Shown here: positions 16,870 to 26,166 of the stretch, one piece after another
Position numbering within the stretch: the stretch's first letter is position 1
How the letters are laid out: every line of letters starts with the position of its first letter
The notes under the pieces: model-generated
What the model was told of the DNA's origin: nothing
Seen by the model: the letters and a program-made list of their open reading frames with translations, nothing else
Database searches by the model: none
Program-made: the position numbers and the translations under genes
Assembly: GCA_046328225.1 (NCBI GenBank)
Contig: JAXLWZ010000007.1
Location: forward strand, 62,001 to 126,000
Length of the DNA stretch: 64,000 nt
From: Amarobacillus sp046328225
Lineage (GTDB): Bacteria; Chloroflexota; Dehalococcoidia; Tepidiformales; Tepidiformaceae
Reading direction: 5' to 3'

Positions 16870-17043
16870 TAGCGGAAACACCTAAGTTTTGCTAATCAGC
16901 GGTTTACCTCTCGTCAAACGGAGAGGAATGAGTACAATTCGTGCGAGCGAGATAGAAGTTGGACATGCGGATGCCCCCCCAAACGCGCCGTCCACGCCCT
17001 CAGTTGGTGCCCGCGACCGGCCCGGCCGGCCAGGAGCGCGGGC

Positions 17044-18507
17044 ATGGCGGCTGACTTGCCCACGTCCGCCGCGGCCGCCCTCGACGCGATCGGGGATGCG
17101 GTCTTTGTTCTCGATGACTCCGACCGAATCGTGCATGTGAACGAACCGGCGGCGCGGCTGCTCGGCATGTCGCGCCAGCAGCTCGCGGGCACGCCTGTGG
17201 CGAGCATCCTCGAAGCCGCGGAAGAGGCCGCGGGGACGTTCGCGGCGGCGCTGCGTTCGGCGCCCGGGGGCCTTTCGCGCGCCATCATCGGCGCCATGGG
17301 TGTGCGCATCCCGCTCGCCTGGCGCGCCGGGCCGGCCGAGTTCACGCCGGGGAATCCCGTGCTCGTGTGTGTCACGACGAGCGCGGCCGAGCGTTTCACG
17401 GCCGACCAGGCCGCCGTGCAAGCGCAGAAGATGGAAGCGCTGGGCACGCTCGCGGGGGGCGTCGCGCACGACTTCAACAACCTCCTCGCGGCCATCCTCG
17501 GGTTCGCCGGGCTGCTCAAGCTGAGCGACGGGCTGGACGAGGAATCGCGCGAACAGGTCTACAACATCGAACAGGCCGCGCGCCGGGGCGCCGATATCGC
17601 CGGGCGACTGCTGGCGTTCAGCCGTGGGGGGCTGGCGCGCTTCGTGCGCCTGGACCTGCGCGATGTGGTCTCGGAGACGGTGCGCCTCGCCGCGCCGACG
17701 TTCGGCAACGGGGTCGAAGCCGAGCTCATCCTCCCCGAGGCGCCCGTCTGGGTGGAAGGCGATTTCGCGCAGCTGCAGCAGGCCGTGCTGAACGTGGTCC
17801 TGAATGCGCGCGATGCCGTGCACGACGGCGGCGTGGTCACCATTCGCCTGACGGCGGAGGACGAGCGCGTGCGGCTGCTCATCAGCGACACGGGGTCGGG
17901 CGTGCCCGAATCCGTACAGGCGCGCATCTTCGAACCGTTCTTCACGACGAAGGCACCGGGTATCGGCACCGGACTCGGGCTCGCGATCACATTCGGCATC
18001 GTGCGCGGGCACGGCGGGGATGTGCAGCTGCAGTCGCCGCCGGGCCGTGGCGCGACCTTCATCATCTCGCTGCCGAACGCCCAGGATGTGCCAGATGCGC
18101 CTTCGGGGGCCGATGCCGGCGATGGCAACCTCGTCCTCGTGGTCGATGACGACGACCTGACGCGCAAGAGCGTGAGCGCGACGCTCGCCCGCCTCGGCTA
18201 CAACGTGGTCGAAGTGGGGAGCGGGTCGGTGGCGGTGGAGCTCGTGCGGGCGCGGCCGGGACGGTTCGCGGCCGTGCTGCTGGACCTCGTCATGCCGGGG
18301 ATGAACGGCCGCGAGGTGTTCCACGAGCTAAGCGCGCTGCGGTCGGACCTGCCGGTGGTGTTGTGCACGGGGTACGCGGCCGACCAGCACATCGACGACG
18401 TGATGAAGCGTTCGATCGCGGGGCTGCTGCAGAAGCCGTTCACGCCCGAGAACCTCTCGGGGATGCTGAGCCGCGTCGGGGCCGAGCCCGCGCGCCAGCC
18501 GCGCTGA
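17044..18507 (+). CDS. PAS hybrid sensor histidine kinase with receiver domain
   Basis: A 487-residue soluble protein. A PAS domain covers residues 10-110 (AIGDAVFVLDDSDRIVHVNE), then the dimerisation/phosphoacceptor helix with H-box LAGGVAHDFNNLLAAILG near 138-155, the ATPase domain (NVVLNARDAV N-box, DTGSGVP, GTGLGLAITFGI), and a C-terminal receiver domain (LVVDDDD, phosphoacceptor Asp in LLDLVMPGMNG, and KPFTPENL). The order HK-REC means phosphate can pass to its own receiver. No output domain and no membrane segment are present. It resembles the kinase core of the giant PAS kinase at 29800. Confidence 0.93.
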   Translation: MAADLPTSAAAALDAIGDAVFVLDDSDRIVHVNEPAARLLGMSRQQLAGTPVASILEAAEEAAGTFAAALRSAPGGLSRAIIGAMGVRIPLAWRAGPAEFTPGNPVLVCVTTSAAERFTADQAAVQAQKMEALGTLAGGVAHDFNNLLAAILGFAGLLKLSDGLDEESREQVYNIEQAARRGADIAGRLLAFSRGGLARFVRLDLRDVVSETVRLAAPTFGNGVEAELILPEAPVWVEGDFAQLQQAVLNVVLNARDAVHDGGVVTIRLTAEDERVRLLISDTGSGVPESVQARIFEPFFTTKAPGIGTGLGLAITFGIVRGHGGDVQLQSPPGRGATFIISLPNAQDVPDAPSGADAGDGNLVLVVDDDDLTRKSVSATLARLGYNVVEVGSGSVAVELVRARPGRFAAVLLDLVMPGMNGREVFHELSALRSDLPVVLCTGYAADQHIDDVMKRSIAGLLQKPFTPENLSGMLSRVGAEPARQPR

Positions 18508-18523
18508 AGAACGCAATCCCAGG

Positions 18524-19042
18524 TTAGCGAGCGGGTCCGGCGGTGACCGTGAGCGGGATCGTGGCCGTCGTCACGAAGACGCGCGTCTCGCGCGGGCCGG
18601 GCTCAGCCATGCGGCACTGCAGTTCGTAATCGCCGGCGGCGAGTTCGACGGAGAGGTCGCGGGGCCGGTCGGCGAGCACTTCGCGGATGGCGGCGACCTC
18701 GACGGCGGCGGCGCCGGGGGTTTCGCGGCGGGCGATGATGAGCTCGCGCAGGCCACCACCGTTCTCGGCCGCGGTCGGGGGGATGGCGTGGAAGCTGATG
18801 GGTCCGGCGGCCGCGGCGCCCACGGGGCTGACGGCGCAATCGGAGAGTCGCACGGTGATGGCGCCCGCGGGGACGCCGCAGGAGAGCCCGTTCACCTCCT
18901 CGAGCGTGAGCGTGGCCGCGGCCTCGGGCGCGACCGGGGGTGCGCTTTCGCCGCACGCGGCCAACCCGAGGCTCGCGCCAACGGCGGCGCCAACCAGCAT
19001 CCACGCTCGCACGTTCACCAACCGGTCTCGCGGCATCGGCAT
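18524..19042 (-). CDS. lipoprotein of unknown function
   Basis: About 172 residues from ATG at 19042 (MPMPRDR). Residues 14-30 are hydrophobic and end in the lipobox LAAC, predicting export and lipid attachment. The mature part is beta-rich, with two cysteines (LSCG, SDCAV) and an ending typical of a small sandwich domain (LSVELAAGDYELQC, VTTATIPLTVTAG). I do not recognise the family. It is convergent with the histidine kinase and divergent from the DUF4202 gene. Confidence 0.75.
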   Translation of the reverse strand: MPMPRDRLVNVRAWMLVGAAVGASLGLAACGESAPPVAPEAAATLTLEEVNGLSCGVPAGAITVRLSDCAVSPVGAAAAGPISFHAIPPTAAENGGGLRELIIARRETPGAAAVEVAAIREVLADRPRDLSVELAAGDYELQCRMAEPGPRETRVFVTTATIPLTVTAGPAR

Positions 19043-19138
19043 CACTTCCACTGTGCGGGGGTCGGCGAAGAGAGCGTGCGGCCGGCGGGCCCGGATATCG
19101 ACGCCGATCGGGCGTGACAGGCGGGGTAGGATACGGCG

Positions 19139-19723
19139 GTGAACGACGCACGCTTCGCGAAAGCCATCGCCGCCATCGACGCCGCCAACGCGGCCGACCC
19201 GAACCTGCTGGCCACGCCTTCGGGATCGCGGCCGAAGGAGCTGGTGCACGCGGAGTTGATGACGGCGTGGATTGAGCGGCTGCGGCCGGGCGCGCCGGAG
19301 GCGTTGCTGCTCGCGGCGCGGGCGCAGCACATCCGCCGCTGGGAATCGCCGCGCACGAGCCAGCCCGAGGGCCGCACGGGGTATCTGCGCTGGCGGACGG
19401 AACTGGCGCGGTTCCATGCCGCGACGGCCCGCGACATCCTGCGCGAGGCGGGCTACGACGAGGAGCTGGTCGCGCGGGTTGGCACGCTCATCCGCAAGGA
19501 GCTGCTCGGGCGCGACGAGGACGCGCAGGCGCTGGAAGACGCGCTCTGCCTGGTGTTCCTGGAGCTGCAGCTCGGCGAGGTCGCGGGCCGGATGGAGCAC
19601 GAGAAGCTCGTGGCCGTGCTCCAGAAGACGTGGAGGAAGATGAGCCCGCGGGCACAGGAGCTGGCGCTGGAACTGGCGCTGCCGCCGGCCGAACGGGCGC
19701 TGGTGGCTGCGGCGCTGGCGTGA
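19139..19723 (+). CDS. DUF4202 family protein
   Basis: A 194-residue protein starting at GTG (MNDARFAKAIAAIDAANAAD). The conserved RPKELVHAELMTAWIERL, AARAQHIRRWESPR and GYLRWRTELARFHA blocks identify DUF4202. The several His and acidic residues (ARAQHIRRW, LEDALCLVFLE) resemble an HD-like metal-dependent fold, but biochemical function is unknown. In some genomes the family sits near sulfur or glutamate metabolism; nothing here indicates a pathway. Confidence 0.85.
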   Translation: MNDARFAKAIAAIDAANAADPNLLATPSGSRPKELVHAELMTAWIERLRPGAPEALLLAARAQHIRRWESPRTSQPEGRTGYLRWRTELARFHAATARDILREAGYDEELVARVGTLIRKELLGRDEDAQALEDALCLVFLELQLGEVAGRMEHEKLVAVLQKTWRKMSPRAQELALELALPPAERALVAAALA

Positions 19724-19780
19724 GCGGTCCCGGCTCGGGCCGTGGCGTCGCGCGCTGAGACGGCGTCGCACGGCGGCCAC

Positions 19781-20080
19781 TCAGGACGGCACGGGCAGCT
19801 CGCAGGGTGTCGCGAAGAGCGCGAGCGGGGGCACGTCGAGCGCGAGCGCAAAGGCGGCGATGGTCCGCAGCGTCAGGTTCGGTGGGGCGTTGAGCGTGCG
19901 GGTGACCATCGCCGGCGAAACGCCAAGTTGTTCGGCGAACGCCTTCCGCGATTGGCCGCGGTCGTGCAGGAGGCGGGCGACGTTTTCCGCGAAGAGCAGC
20001 GCGAGCCCTTCCGCGACATATCCGGGGTCGTTCCGGTACTCGGCATCAAGGGCCGCGACGGAGCCGTTCAGGGTGGTCAT
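19781..20080 (-). CDS. XRE/HigA-like antitoxin
   Basis: A 99-residue protein with a central helix-turn-helix (LHDRGQSRKAFAEQLGVSPA then MVTRTLN). It overlaps the 3' end of the upstream toxin-like gene by 4 bases (ATGA), the arrangement of HigBA systems where toxin precedes antitoxin. It would neutralise the toxin and repress the shared promoter. Confidence 0.85.
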   Translation of the reverse strand: MTTLNGSVAALDAEYRNDPGYVAEGLALLFAENVARLLHDRGQSRKAFAEQLGVSPAMVTRTLNAPPNLTLRTIAAFALALDVPPLALFATPCELPVPS

Positions 20081-20451
20081 GCCTCCTCCTCATTCGCAAG
20101 CAGCCATTGCGACCGCATCGCCTCGGCTTTCGCGATCTCGCGACGCGGGTCGTGCACCTTTCGCCAGCCGTGCGTCAGGATCGTCCGGCGGGCGCCCGCG
20201 TAGAAATACGCGACGCGGTAGCCGGGGCCAGCCGGGACCTTGAACTCCCAGATTTCGCTGCTGAGCCGCCGAGATTGCTGTTCGTTGCGCAAGGGGCCGA
20301 CGTTCGCGTGAGTCACAATCCGCTGCACCAGCGACCTCCTGGGTCCGATGTCGAGCCCGGCGAGAAACTCCTCGAACGGACATGCCCCATCGCCCTCAAC
20401 CAGCGCGTACACCACGAACCGCGAACCGCGAACCACTTCCCGTGCATCCAT
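20077..20451 (-). CDS. HigB/RelE-superfamily (Gp49-like) toxin
   Basis: A 124-residue protein. LRNEQQSRRLSSEIWEFKV followed by YRVAYFYAGARRTILTHGWR and a basic C-terminal helix with KVHDPRREIAKAEAM is the phage-derived Gp49-like/HigB signature; relatives cut mRNA on the ribosome. The pair with the XRE gene (4-base overlap) supports a type II toxin-antitoxin module. The start at 20451 has a second ATG-like codon nearby; the upstream 30 bases are unusually AT-rich for this genome. Confidence 0.85.
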   Translation of the reverse strand: MDAREVVRGSRFVVYALVEGDGACPFEEFLAGLDIGPRRSLVQRIVTHANVGPLRNEQQSRRLSSEIWEFKVPAGPGYRVAYFYAGARRTILTHGWRKVHDPRREIAKAEAMRSQWLLANEEEA

Positions 20452-20496
20452 CTACATTAACTCACAAGTCAATTCCTATCAGGCCCCGCCCAAGCT

Positions 20497-20566
20497 CCGG
20501 TTCCCGGGGATCAGCCCCGAACGGGGTTGCCCCGCCGACGGCCGACGGCCGACGGCCGACGGCCGA
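20497..20566. repeat. GGCCGAC heptads touching the helicase stop codon (locus 6)
   Basis: A TTCCCGG fragment, a GGGGATCAGCCCC core, GGGGTTGCCCC, then about 4.5 copies of GGCCGAC. On the minus strand the TAG stop of the DUF1998 helicase (20567-20569) is followed directly by TCGGCCG repeats. Confidence 0.9.
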
Positions 20567-22867
20567 CTACCCGAACGTGCGCTCGAGGAGGAGGGTGGCG
20601 CTGCGTTTGGCGCGCGGGTTCGCCTCGACCTGCGGGCCGACGCATGCCGGGCAGCCGTTTTCGCAGGGGCAGGCGAGGACCATCGCGAGGGCGGCCTCGA
20701 TGAGTTCCTCGCGGACATCGAACAGGCGGTCGGAGAGGCCAACGCCGCCGGGGATCATGTCGTAGAGGTATACCGCCGGGCGCTGGCTGTGGGGCGAGCG
20801 CACCTGGGGTTCGGCGCCGATGTCGCGGGCGTCGCAAAGGCAGTACACGGGGGCGATGTTGCGGAGCAGGTGGGCGATGCCGGCGAGCCCCGTCGCGACC
20901 TGGTCGCGGTCGAGGCCGGCGGTCGCGCGCTCGTCGAAGCTGAGCCACATGGCGGAGGTGTGGAAGCTCTCCTCGGGGATGGCGATTTTGCCCCAGCCGA
21001 CGTTTTCGTGGGTGTTGAGTTTGACCTTCTTGAAGATGGTGGCGAGGAAGGTGATGGCCGCCTCGCCGGCCTCGAATTCGCCGCCCGCGGTGGATTCGGC
21101 GCGGAAGCCATCGAGCACCTTCAGCTCGACCGCCAGCTGGGCATCTGTGTAGTAATCGACGGCGACGGGAGTGACGTAGGCCTTCTTGTCGTCCCAATCG
21201 AGCCATTCGACCTGGTACTGCTGGCCGCGATGGATGTAGATGGCGTCCTCGTGGATGAGCAGCGGCGCGCTGGGGCGGTCGCATTCGCCGATGACGCGCG
21301 GGTTCGGCCCCTGTTCGATGATGACGAAGTTGTCGGTGCTGGCGGTGCGCAGGCTGACCTGCTCGGCCGGGTAGGCCTCGGACATCCAGTGGTAGCGGTG
21401 GCCGGCCTTCTGGAGCACGCCCTCCTCGGCGAGGATGTCGAGCAGCTCATCGGTGTGCGCGCCGAAGACTTCGCCCTCCTCGAAGGGCAGCTCGAAGGCC
21501 GCGCACTTCAGGTGGCTGGCGAGAATGTAGAGATTGTCCGCGTCGATCAGTCCGCGTTCGATGCTGCGTTCGAAGACGTAGTCCGGGTGGGTGAGGACGT
21601 ACTGGTCGAGCGGGTTGGAGGAGGCGACGAGGACGGAGAGCGCGGCATCGTGGCGGCGGCCGGCACGCCCGAACTGCTGCCAGAGGCTGGCGAGGGAGCC
21701 CGGATACCCCATGACGACGCTCGCGCCCATGCCGCCGATATCGATGCCGAGCTCGAGCGCGTTCGTCGCGACGACGCCGCGCACGGAGCCATCGCGCAGG
21801 CCGCGTTCGATCGCGCGGCGCTCGTTGGGGAGGTAGCCGCCGCGGTAGCCGGCGACGCGCTCGGCATCGCCGGGCTTGTTGCGGAGCACGTCGCGGAGGT
21901 AGGTGAGCAGGATCTCGACGCGCATACGGCTGGGCGCGAACACAATCGTCTGCACACCGGCGCGGATGAGGCGGGCGGCGATATCGCGCGTGGCTTTGAT
22001 CGAAGACTGGCGGATGCCCAGCTCGCGGTTCACGACGGGCGGGTTATGGAGCACGATCACGCGTTCGCCGCGCGGGGCGCCATTGTCGTCCACGAGCGCG
22101 ACCTCATCGCCCACGAGCGCGGCGGCGAGCTCGTCCGGGTTGGCGATGGTCGCGGAACAGAGGATGAAGGTGGGGTTGCTTCCGTAGAACTGGCAGATGC
22201 GGCGCAGGCGGCGGAGGACGTTCGCGACGTGGCTGCCGAAGACGCCGCTACACATGTGGAGTTCGTCCACGACGATGTATTCGAGGCTTTCGAACAGCTT
22301 CGTCCACTTCGTGTGGTGCGGCAGGATGGCCGAGTGGAGCATGTCCGGGTTCGTGAGCACGATGTGGCCGGCCTGGCGGATGGCGCGGCGGGCATCGGCG
22401 GGGGTATCGCCGTCGTAGGTGAAGGTGCCGATGGTGGCGCCGATGTCGCCGACGAGCCCGTGCAGTTCGTCCAGCTGGTCGGCGGCGAGCGCTTTCGTGG
22501 GGAAGAGGTAAAGGGCGCGGGCGCCGGGGTCCTTGAGGATGGCATCGAGGACGGGCGCGTTGTAGCAGAGCGTCTTGCCGCTGGCGGTGGGTGTCACGAC
22601 GACGACGTTGCGCCCGGCGATGGCGTGCTCCATGGCGCGGGCCTGGTGCGTATAGGGCCGGGCGATGCCGCGGCGCTGGAGCGCGCTCACGAGGCGGGGA
22701 TCGAGGCCCTCGGGCCACTCGGCGAAGCGCGGCGGCGCCTCCTCGATGTGGCGGACGATGGTCTCCGTGGGCATCGCGCGGAGGTGCGATACCACGGACT
22801 CGGCGACGACCGCGGGCGGGATGGGGCGAACGGCGGGCACCGGGTAGGCAGGCTTGGGCTTCGCCAT
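20567..22867 (-). CDS. DEAD/DEAH-box helicase with DUF1998 domain (MrfA/YprA-like)
   Basis: A 766-residue superfamily 2 helicase. Motif I is TPTASGKTLCYN near residues 92-103, motif II is VVDELHMCSG (DELH form), motif III is CSATIANP, and motif VI is QQFGRAGRRHDAA. The C-terminal DUF1998 domain has a four-cysteine knuckle (CPCENGCPACVG). This architecture is that of MrfA, which in Bacillus acts in excision of mitomycin-type damage with the nuclease MrfB. MrfB is not seen next to it. ATG at 22867 (MAKPKPAYP) is preferred over one at 22888. Confidence 0.9.
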   Translation of the reverse strand: MAKPKPAYPVPAVRPIPPAVVAESVVSHLRAMPTETIVRHIEEAPPRFAEWPEGLDPRLVSALQRRGIARPYTHQARAMEHAIAGRNVVVVTPTASGKTLCYNAPVLDAILKDPGARALYLFPTKALAADQLDELHGLVGDIGATIGTFTYDGDTPADARRAIRQAGHIVLTNPDMLHSAILPHHTKWTKLFESLEYIVVDELHMCSGVFGSHVANVLRRLRRICQFYGSNPTFILCSATIANPDELAAALVGDEVALVDDNGAPRGERVIVLHNPPVVNRELGIRQSSIKATRDIAARLIRAGVQTIVFAPSRMRVEILLTYLRDVLRNKPGDAERVAGYRGGYLPNERRAIERGLRDGSVRGVVATNALELGIDIGGMGASVVMGYPGSLASLWQQFGRAGRRHDAALSVLVASSNPLDQYVLTHPDYVFERSIERGLIDADNLYILASHLKCAAFELPFEEGEVFGAHTDELLDILAEEGVLQKAGHRYHWMSEAYPAEQVSLRTASTDNFVIIEQGPNPRVIGECDRPSAPLLIHEDAIYIHRGQQYQVEWLDWDDKKAYVTPVAVDYYTDAQLAVELKVLDGFRAESTAGGEFEAGEAAITFLATIFKKVKLNTHENVGWGKIAIPEESFHTSAMWLSFDERATAGLDRDQVATGLAGIAHLLRNIAPVYCLCDARDIGAEPQVRSPHSQRPAVYLYDMIPGGVGLSDRLFDVREELIEAALAMVLACPCENGCPACVGPQVEANPRAKRSATLLLERTFG

Positions 22868-22926
22868 GCGGGGACGATACCAGAACACCCGTTCGGATGT
22901 GAAGTACCGAATTTACGGCGCGGTGG

Positions 22927-22959
22927 CCCCGGGCGCGCCACAGGCCGGCGCGCCCGGGG
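22927..22959. terminator. strong hairpin between the PRC-barrel and helicase genes
   Basis: A 13-bp perfect stem (CCCCGGGCGCGCC at 22927-22939 with 22947-22959) and 7-base loop just after the stop of the gene at 22968. It lacks a U-tract, so termination is likely but not certain. Confidence 0.5.
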
Positions 22960-22967
22960 GGTTCGCG

Positions 22968-23318
22968 TTAGCCGCCGTGGATCATGCGGTCGCGGCGGAG
23001 TTCCTTGTCCTCGATCGTGGGGAAGGTCTCGCGCTGGGCATCGAGGATGGGGGATTCGCTCGTGACCGTGGAGGGGCCATCGAGCTTGAAGTCATCGAGC
23101 GCGGAGGCATCGCAACCGACGATGACGCGCTCGGCGCTGGCTTCGGACACGAGGGTGAGGCTGAGCCAGTAATCGCGCGAGTACCGGGCATCGACCTTGA
23201 ACTGCTGGCCGGCGACTTCCTTGACGGTGCCGAGGTGTTCGCCATCCATGGTGCGCACGGGCGCGCCGAGGGGCGGGGCCATGCCGGTGATGGTTTCCTT
23301 GTTCAGCGGTGAACTCAC
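22968..23318 (-). CDS. PRC-barrel/DUF2171-like protein
   Basis: A 116-residue protein. GAPVRTMDGEHLGTVKEVAG followed by FKVDARYSRDYWLSL is the repeated beta-strand pattern of PRC-barrel or DUF2171 proteins, small soluble barrels often involved in stress response or RNA and membrane association. No catalytic residues are evident. The C-terminus ends ELRRDRMIHGG. It is divergent from the exported protein at 23506. Confidence 0.75.
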   Translation of the reverse strand: MSSPLNKETITGMAPPLGAPVRTMDGEHLGTVKEVAGQQFKVDARYSRDYWLSLTLVSEASAERVIVGCDASALDDFKLDGPSTVTSESPILDAQRETFPTIEDKELRRDRMIHGG

Positions 23319-23505
23319 GTCATCCTCCTGGGCCGCGGAGGGCCCAGCTTCCAGTGTCGGCGGGCGCGCGGAGAGGGCGGATTACAGGGGAGGGGGAGGG
23401 CTTGCGCGTGTGTTGCGTGGCGGGCGTGCGATTGCAGCTTCCTTGAAGTGGCGCACGGCGGCCGCGCGGCCGATGTATAACCGGGGAGGGGAGTTCTCCC
23501 GGAGG

Positions 23506-24327
23506 ATGAGCGACATGCGTCGAGCCCTGATCCTGTACCTCGCACTGGTGGCGCCGGCGTTCCTCGCGCTGATGCAGGCGCTGAGCCCGGCGGCGGCCGA
23601 TGGCGACCCGGCGATCGCGGCGCAGGCGAACCCGGCGCTCACGCGGCGCGCGGCGCTGCCCATGCTCGCGGCCGATTCGGCCACCGGTTCGGCCGGCGTG
23701 ACGTACACGGGCGGGCTCACGCCGGCGGGCGGGACGGGCAGCCATCACACGGCGGGGACGGTGCTCCAGCTCTGCTATTCGCTCACGCCGGCGGCGGCGT
23801 TCGATTTCCGGCTCTACAAGACGGCGCCGGGGAGCAGCGAAGTCATCATCGTGGCGGATTCGGACACGGCGCAGGGCTGCACCGCGGCGGCGCTGCCCAC
23901 GAACACGATCGGCCGCACGGACTTCCGCATGCAGTTCCTGGTCGGCGGGCAGGCGGTGGCGACGGCCACGGCGTACGTCATCGTCGATGCGTCGCCGTGC
24001 ACCGGGGCGCCGCTGCCATGCATCGTGCCGTACACGGGCTCGCTCATCGTGAACGGGCGGCCGGCGGGCGGGACGTACCTGGCGAACAGCGGCATCGAGA
24101 TGTGCTTCGCGCTCACGCCGACGGACCCGTTCGACTTCCGGCTCTATCGCACGTTCAACGGCGTCGAGACGCTCATCACGCAGGGGAGCGACGACGGCAC
24201 GGGCGACTGCCTAAACCTGGTGCTGCTCGCGGGCGAGCTGGGGCGGAAGGACTACCGGATGGAGTTCCGGGCGGGGACGAAACTGCTCGCGGAGGCTTCG
24301 ACCTACTTCTTCGTGGTCGCGCCGTAG
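23506..24327 (+). CDS. exported protein with two tandem beta-sandwich repeats
   Basis: About 273 residues with a signal peptide (MRRALILYLALVAPAFLALM). Two homologous domains follow: LCYSLTPAAAFDFRLYKT near residue 90 and MCFALTPTDPFDFRLYRT near 200, each with a nearby pair of cysteines (GCTAAALP, DCLNLVLL). The internal repeat suggests duplication of an Ig-like or cell-surface module. ATG at 23506 has GGAGG upstream; ATG 23515 is an alternative. It is convergent with the DUF1877 gene, with only 4 bases between stops. Function unknown. Confidence 0.75.
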   Translation: MSDMRRALILYLALVAPAFLALMQALSPAAADGDPAIAAQANPALTRRAALPMLAADSATGSAGVTYTGGLTPAGGTGSHHTAGTVLQLCYSLTPAAAFDFRLYKTAPGSSEVIIVADSDTAQGCTAAALPTNTIGRTDFRMQFLVGGQAVATATAYVIVDASPCTGAPLPCIVPYTGSLIVNGRPAGGTYLANSGIEMCFALTPTDPFDFRLYRTFNGVETLITQGSDDGTGDCLNLVLLAGELGRKDYRMEFRAGTKLLAEASTYFFVVAP

Positions 24328-24331
24328 GGCG

Positions 24332-25039
24332 TCAGACGAGGTAGAGGAGCATGGCGTGACCGGCGCCGGCGGCTTCGCGGTAGAAGCCGCGGACGTCTTC
24401 GAAGGTTTCGAGCAGCCATTGCCGCGACCCCGGGCTGCTCCAGCCCCCGGGGTAGACACCGGCGCGCTCCATGGCCGAGGCCTCGTAGCGTGCCTCCACT
24501 TCGGCGGCGGTGAGGGCATCGAGTGCGGCGCTCGTCTCCGCGACCCGGGCCGCATCCAGGGAGCGCATGGGGCCGTAGCCGAGGTCGGGGCCGAATTCGC
24601 GCCCGCCCATGACGGCATCACCGAGCGGGCCGGGGGATTCGTCCACGCTGCCGGTCAGGAGGAAATGGAGGCCGTGCCAGGCCTTGTCGATGTCCAGCGT
24701 CGGCGCTCCTTCGAGGCCATCGGGCAGGGGAGCGGGTGCGCGGCGCGGGCGGCCCGCGTTCGCCCTCGGGACGAGGAGCGCGCGAATGGAGTCGATCTGC
24801 TGGCGGACGAGGTCGCGCTGGCTCCCGGGGAGGGCCGCGAGCTGCGTTTCCATGCGCTCCAGGACCGTCGCGAGCGGCGGGGCACCGACCACGCCGCCCT
24901 GCGCGGCGGCCCACGCGAGGTTGGCTTCGGCGACGCTTTGGCCGCGGTCGAAGACGATGCGTTCGATGAGCGCGGGGCGCCGGCGCAGGATGTCCAGAGC
25001 CCCCGGCGGGACGTGCTTGAAGGTGGCGGTCATGGACAT
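24332..25039 (-). CDS. DUF1877 (YfbM-like) protein
   Basis: A 235-residue protein starting MSMTATFKHVPPGALDIL. LDIDKAWHGLHFLLTG, GYGPMRSLDAARV and GFYREAAGAGHAMLLYLV are the conserved blocks of DUF1877/YfbM. The function of this family is not known; homologues are cytosolic. The insertion of about 40 residues in the middle (RANAGRPRRAPAPLPDGLEG) is longer than in short family members. It lies downstream of the ArsR-type regulator on the same strand. Confidence 0.85.
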   Translation of the reverse strand: MSMTATFKHVPPGALDILRRRPALIERIVFDRGQSVAEANLAWAAAQGGVVGAPPLATVLERMETQLAALPGSQRDLVRQQIDSIRALLVPRANAGRPRRAPAPLPDGLEGAPTLDIDKAWHGLHFLLTGSVDESPGPLGDAVMGGREFGPDLGYGPMRSLDAARVAETSAALDALTAAEVEARYEASAMERAGVYPGGWSSPGSRQWLLETFEDVRGFYREAAGAGHAMLLYLV

Positions 25040-25113
25040 GGCGATGCTCCCGGGGAGGTCCCCTTACCGGGAGATTCGGCCGGCCGGGGTCCGAGCGACA
25101 GGCGCGAGCACGC

Positions 25114-26139
25114 TCAGGAGCCGATGAGTTCCTCGTCAGTGACCATTTCGCCGGCCTGGCGGACGAAATCGCGGACGTGCTCGGGCGAGGCGGTATACAG
25201 GGTCTGCGCGCCGGAGCGGGTGGATTCGAGGAGGCCGGCTTCGCGCAGCATCTTCATGTGCACGCTCACCGTCGGCTGGGAGAGGTCGAAGTAGAGGGCG
25301 AGGTCGGTGATGCTCGTGGGCATCTGGAGGACGCGGCTGAGGATCGCGACGCGGGTGGGGTCGGAGAGCACCTTGAAGCGGCCGGCGGCGGCCTCGGCCT
25401 GTTCGCGGCGGCGCTTCGCTTTGCTCCCGGCCTCGGGGCCGAAGGAGATGAGCAGCGTGTCGGCGGTGCCGAAGACGCACTGCCCCGAGCTCGTGACGGA
25501 CATGGGCACGACGTAGACGTGACCGGCGCGAAGGGCGGCATTAAGCAGCGGCCGGGCACCTTCGCGCAGCGCCAGGTGGTTCGCGGGCACGACGCGCGTG
25601 AGGTCCGTCCCCGATTCGAGCTGACGGGCGATGCGCTGGGCCGTCTGTTCGGCCACCGTGCGCCCGGCGCCATCCCAGCCGGGCACGACGACGTATTCCC
25701 AGGTGTCGCGGAGGATGCCCGCGAGGCGATCGCGGCGGGCGGGGTCGGCGCGCAGAGCGTCGAGGCGGCGGGCGATGTAGGCACGCACCTCGGGAGGCTC
25801 CGTGGGCAGATCGGGGACGTCGAGCGGCTCCGCGGCGGCCGCCATGAGCCGCGCGATCAGGCGGTCGATGTCGTCTTCGACGAGCGCGCCGGCCTGGTTG
25901 ATGAGCAGCAGGAGTTCGCCCCACTCGGGGTATTCAGGCTCCGACCAGAAGGCGCGCACGCGGTCGACGAGGTCCGGGCGCTGCTCGCGGACGCGGGTGA
26001 GCTGTTCGGCGCCGGCGCGGTCGTGGGTGCGTTCGGGCTTGGAGAGCATGAAGAGGGCGAACGTGAGTTCGATGGGAAGGGAGACGGTGGCGGTGACACG
26101 GCCTTCGGCGCGGGACTCCCGGGCGAGCTCAGCGGGCAT
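25114..26139 (-). CDS. ArsR-type regulator with DUF5937-like N-terminal domain
   Basis: A 341-residue protein. The last 90 residues form an ArsR winged helix (FKVLSDPTRVAILSRVLQMP, then LSQPTVSVHMKMLREAGLLES). The N-terminal 230 residues match the pattern of DUF5937-like regulators (SLPIELTFALFMLSKPE), a likely ligand-binding or dimerisation region without metal-binding cysteines, so it is probably not a metal sensor. Target genes are not evident; the DUF1877 gene lies 75 bases downstream. A heptad mosaic occupies the region upstream. Confidence 0.82.
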   Translation of the reverse strand: MPAELARESRAEGRVTATVSLPIELTFALFMLSKPERTHDRAGAEQLTRVREQRPDLVDRVRAFWSEPEYPEWGELLLLINQAGALVEDDIDRLIARLMAAAAEPLDVPDLPTEPPEVRAYIARRLDALRADPARRDRLAGILRDTWEYVVVPGWDGAGRTVAEQTAQRIARQLESGTDLTRVVPANHLALREGARPLLNAALRAGHVYVVPMSVTSSGQCVFGTADTLLISFGPEAGSKAKRRREQAEAAAGRFKVLSDPTRVAILSRVLQMPTSITDLALYFDLSQPTVSVHMKMLREAGLLESTRSGAQTLYTASPEHVRDFVRQAGEMVTDEELIGS

Positions 26140-26166
26140 ATCCAGTTAACGATACAGCGAAGGGGT

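Noticed and set aside
20340..23065. A 905-codon open frame on the plus strand opposite the DUF1998 helicase
   Set aside because: The minus-strand helicase has full domain conservation; the plus frame is a shadow produced by high GC.
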